Assembly: GCA_048267965.1 (NCBI GenBank)
Contig: JBLWWK010000003.1
Coordinates: 124,001 to 188,000 of the forward strand
DNA length: 64,000 nt
From: GCA-2705995 sp048267965
GTDB lineage: Bacteria > Bacteroidota > Bacteroidia > Flavobacteriales_G > Salibacteraceae
Reading direction: 5' to 3'
Position 1 is the first letter of the stretch. Each line of letters begins with the position of its first letter. Under the pieces are notes generated by a model that saw only the letters and a list, made by a program, of their open reading frames with translations, was not told the origin of the DNA and did no database searches. Positions 63,214-64,000 of the stretch are shown one piece after another. The position numbers were made by a program, and so were the translations under genes.

Positions 63214-64000
63214 TTAAATCTTATTCGCTTTCGCTTTTATAGAAGTTTTGGCTGGATTCCAGGGATCTAGATAAGAAGATTTGAAGAAGATTTCTTTGAG
63301 GTAGGCAGCCGTTCTAATCCAACGCAAATAATAACTGTTGTAAAATACCATAGCCGGAAGGTAGAGGTACAATTTCCATTCACTTTCGCGTCTTTCTGAA
63401 ATCACCATAATAAGCGTGAACTGAATAATGTCAGAAATAATGTAAAGCATGATTTTAAGTGGAATCACCACAGCCAAAAGCTCAATATTATTGAAAAGGA
63501 TGTCGAAAATGTAAATCCACCAAAGAAAATCGAGCACCACATTAAAACCTACGTTTTCAACAAACGAAAGCAAATTCATGATGTCGAAATTAGAGTTGGG
63601 TAAATACACATCGTTGTGTTTACGCATTCTAAAACGAACAATCGATTTAGACCATCTTAGGCGTTGTTTACTTAGAATTCTGAATTTTTCAGGTGCGTTG
63701 GTAAGGGCAATAGCTTCAGGCTCAAAATGGATTTTATAACCCATTTTTCGAATCTTAACGCTGATATCACCATCGAGACCAGGGCCAATATCCCAGCCAG
63801 CTATACGGTCTACCACATCAGAACGAAAAGCGCCAAAAGCACCCGAAATAATACGGTAAACCCCTAGTTCAGTTGAAACAATTCGTCCCATAGAAATGGT
63901 GCTCAGGTATTCGATTGCCTGCAAAGTGGCGCATAAGCTGGCGTCTGCGTTTCGAACTTTTACGTTACCGCCTACCGCACCAATTTCATCATCTGTGTAG
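63214..64000 (-). CDS. GT2 glycosyltransferase, C-terminal part (5' end outside window)
   Basis: The frame is open to the window edge, so about 262 residues of the C-terminal part are present. It begins YTDDEIGAVGGNVKVRNADA and contains GAFGAFRSDVV, the acidic GLDGDISVKIRKMGY and the acceptor-site KQRLRWSKS (QxxRW). It then has four or so membrane helices (VVLDFLWWIYIFDILFNNIE, VVIPLKIMLYIISDIIQF). This is the plan of membrane-bound family 2 synthases (cellulose, hyaluronan, poly-GlcNAc-like). The product is unknown. The TTG near 63924 is internal. Confidence 0.85.
   Translation of the reverse strand, partial: YTDDEIGAVGGNVKVRNADASLCATLQAIEYLSTISMGRIVSTELGVYRIISGAFGAFRSDVVDRIAGWDIGPGLDGDISVKIRKMGYKIHFEPEAIALTNAPEKFRILSKQRLRWSKSIVRFRMRKHNDVYLPNSNFDIMNLLSFVENVGFNVVLDFLWWIYIFDILFNNIELLAVVIPLKIMLYIISDIIQFTLIMVISERRESEWKLYLYLPAMVFYNSYYLRWIRTAAYLKEIFFKSSYLDPWNPAKTSIKAKANKI

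Overview
The window is chromosomal core sequence from a member of the Bacteroidota, most likely Flavobacteriales (class Flavobacteriia). The evidence for this is a protein with a type IX secretion (T9SS) type B C-terminal domain, a fused SecDF, a type III glutamine synthetase, DUF2851, DUF3467 and NamZ/DUF1343 proteins, promoters of the form TAnnTTTG, and almost no Shine-Dalgarno (SD) sequences. No rRNA, insertion sequence, prophage or CRISPR array is visible. The first gene (TonB-type outer-membrane barrel) and the last (GT2 glycosyltransferase) run off the window.

Layout. 0-6.1 kb: outer-membrane barrel, pyrG, yidC, a DUF6438-like lipoprotein, EI24 protein. 6.1-10.2 kb: a giant T9SS surface protein translationally coupled to a small secreted protein. 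10.3-20.9 kb: mdh, a DCC protein, secDF, tatA, a Na/Ca exchanger, glutamine synthetase III, a PorE-like TPR/PD40/OmpA protein. 20.9-30.1 kb: a tightly packed run purM-prfA-pyrF-DUF2851-PspC-K+ channel-RfbD-like, then an AGCS symporter and a helix-hairpin-helix protein. 30.2-46.1 kb: acyl-CoA dehydrogenase, then the translation/transcription block rpsU-xer-hpf-tRNA(Thr,Tyr,Gly,Thr)-tuf-tRNA(Trp)-secE-nusG-rplKAJL-rpoBC. 46.1-56.3 kb: DUF3467, a patatin/barrel protein, a soluble metal-receptor-like protein overlapping cystathionine beta-synthase, a LolC/E-type permease, NamZ, bcp, recA, a TPR lipoprotein. 56.4-64 kb: thrS-infC-rpmI-rplT, a threonine dehydratase-like enzyme overlapping a response-regulator/histidine-kinase fusion, a divergent second receiver/ATPase fusion, and the GT2 gene.

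Two signals go beyond routine annotation. (1) A short element, core GGTAGGAACC (arms GGT/ACC around an asymmetric AGGA centre; full form CGGTAGGAACCG), occurs 13 times as an exact 10-mer and 5 times as a 12-mer on both strands, in several reading frames and between genes, but is absent as a 10-mer from the roughly 18 kb holding the ribosomal/RNA polymerase block. (2) Only four genes appear to carry a strong SD: rpsU, hpf, infC and the T9SS giant. Three of these concern the ribosome itself, and infC appears to start at a non-canonical ATA codon. This fits the known sequestration of the anti-SD in Bacteroidota ribosomes and suggests a small SD-dependent regulon. Several leader and intercistronic hairpins in the ribosomal operons are also described. 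All counts were made by eye.
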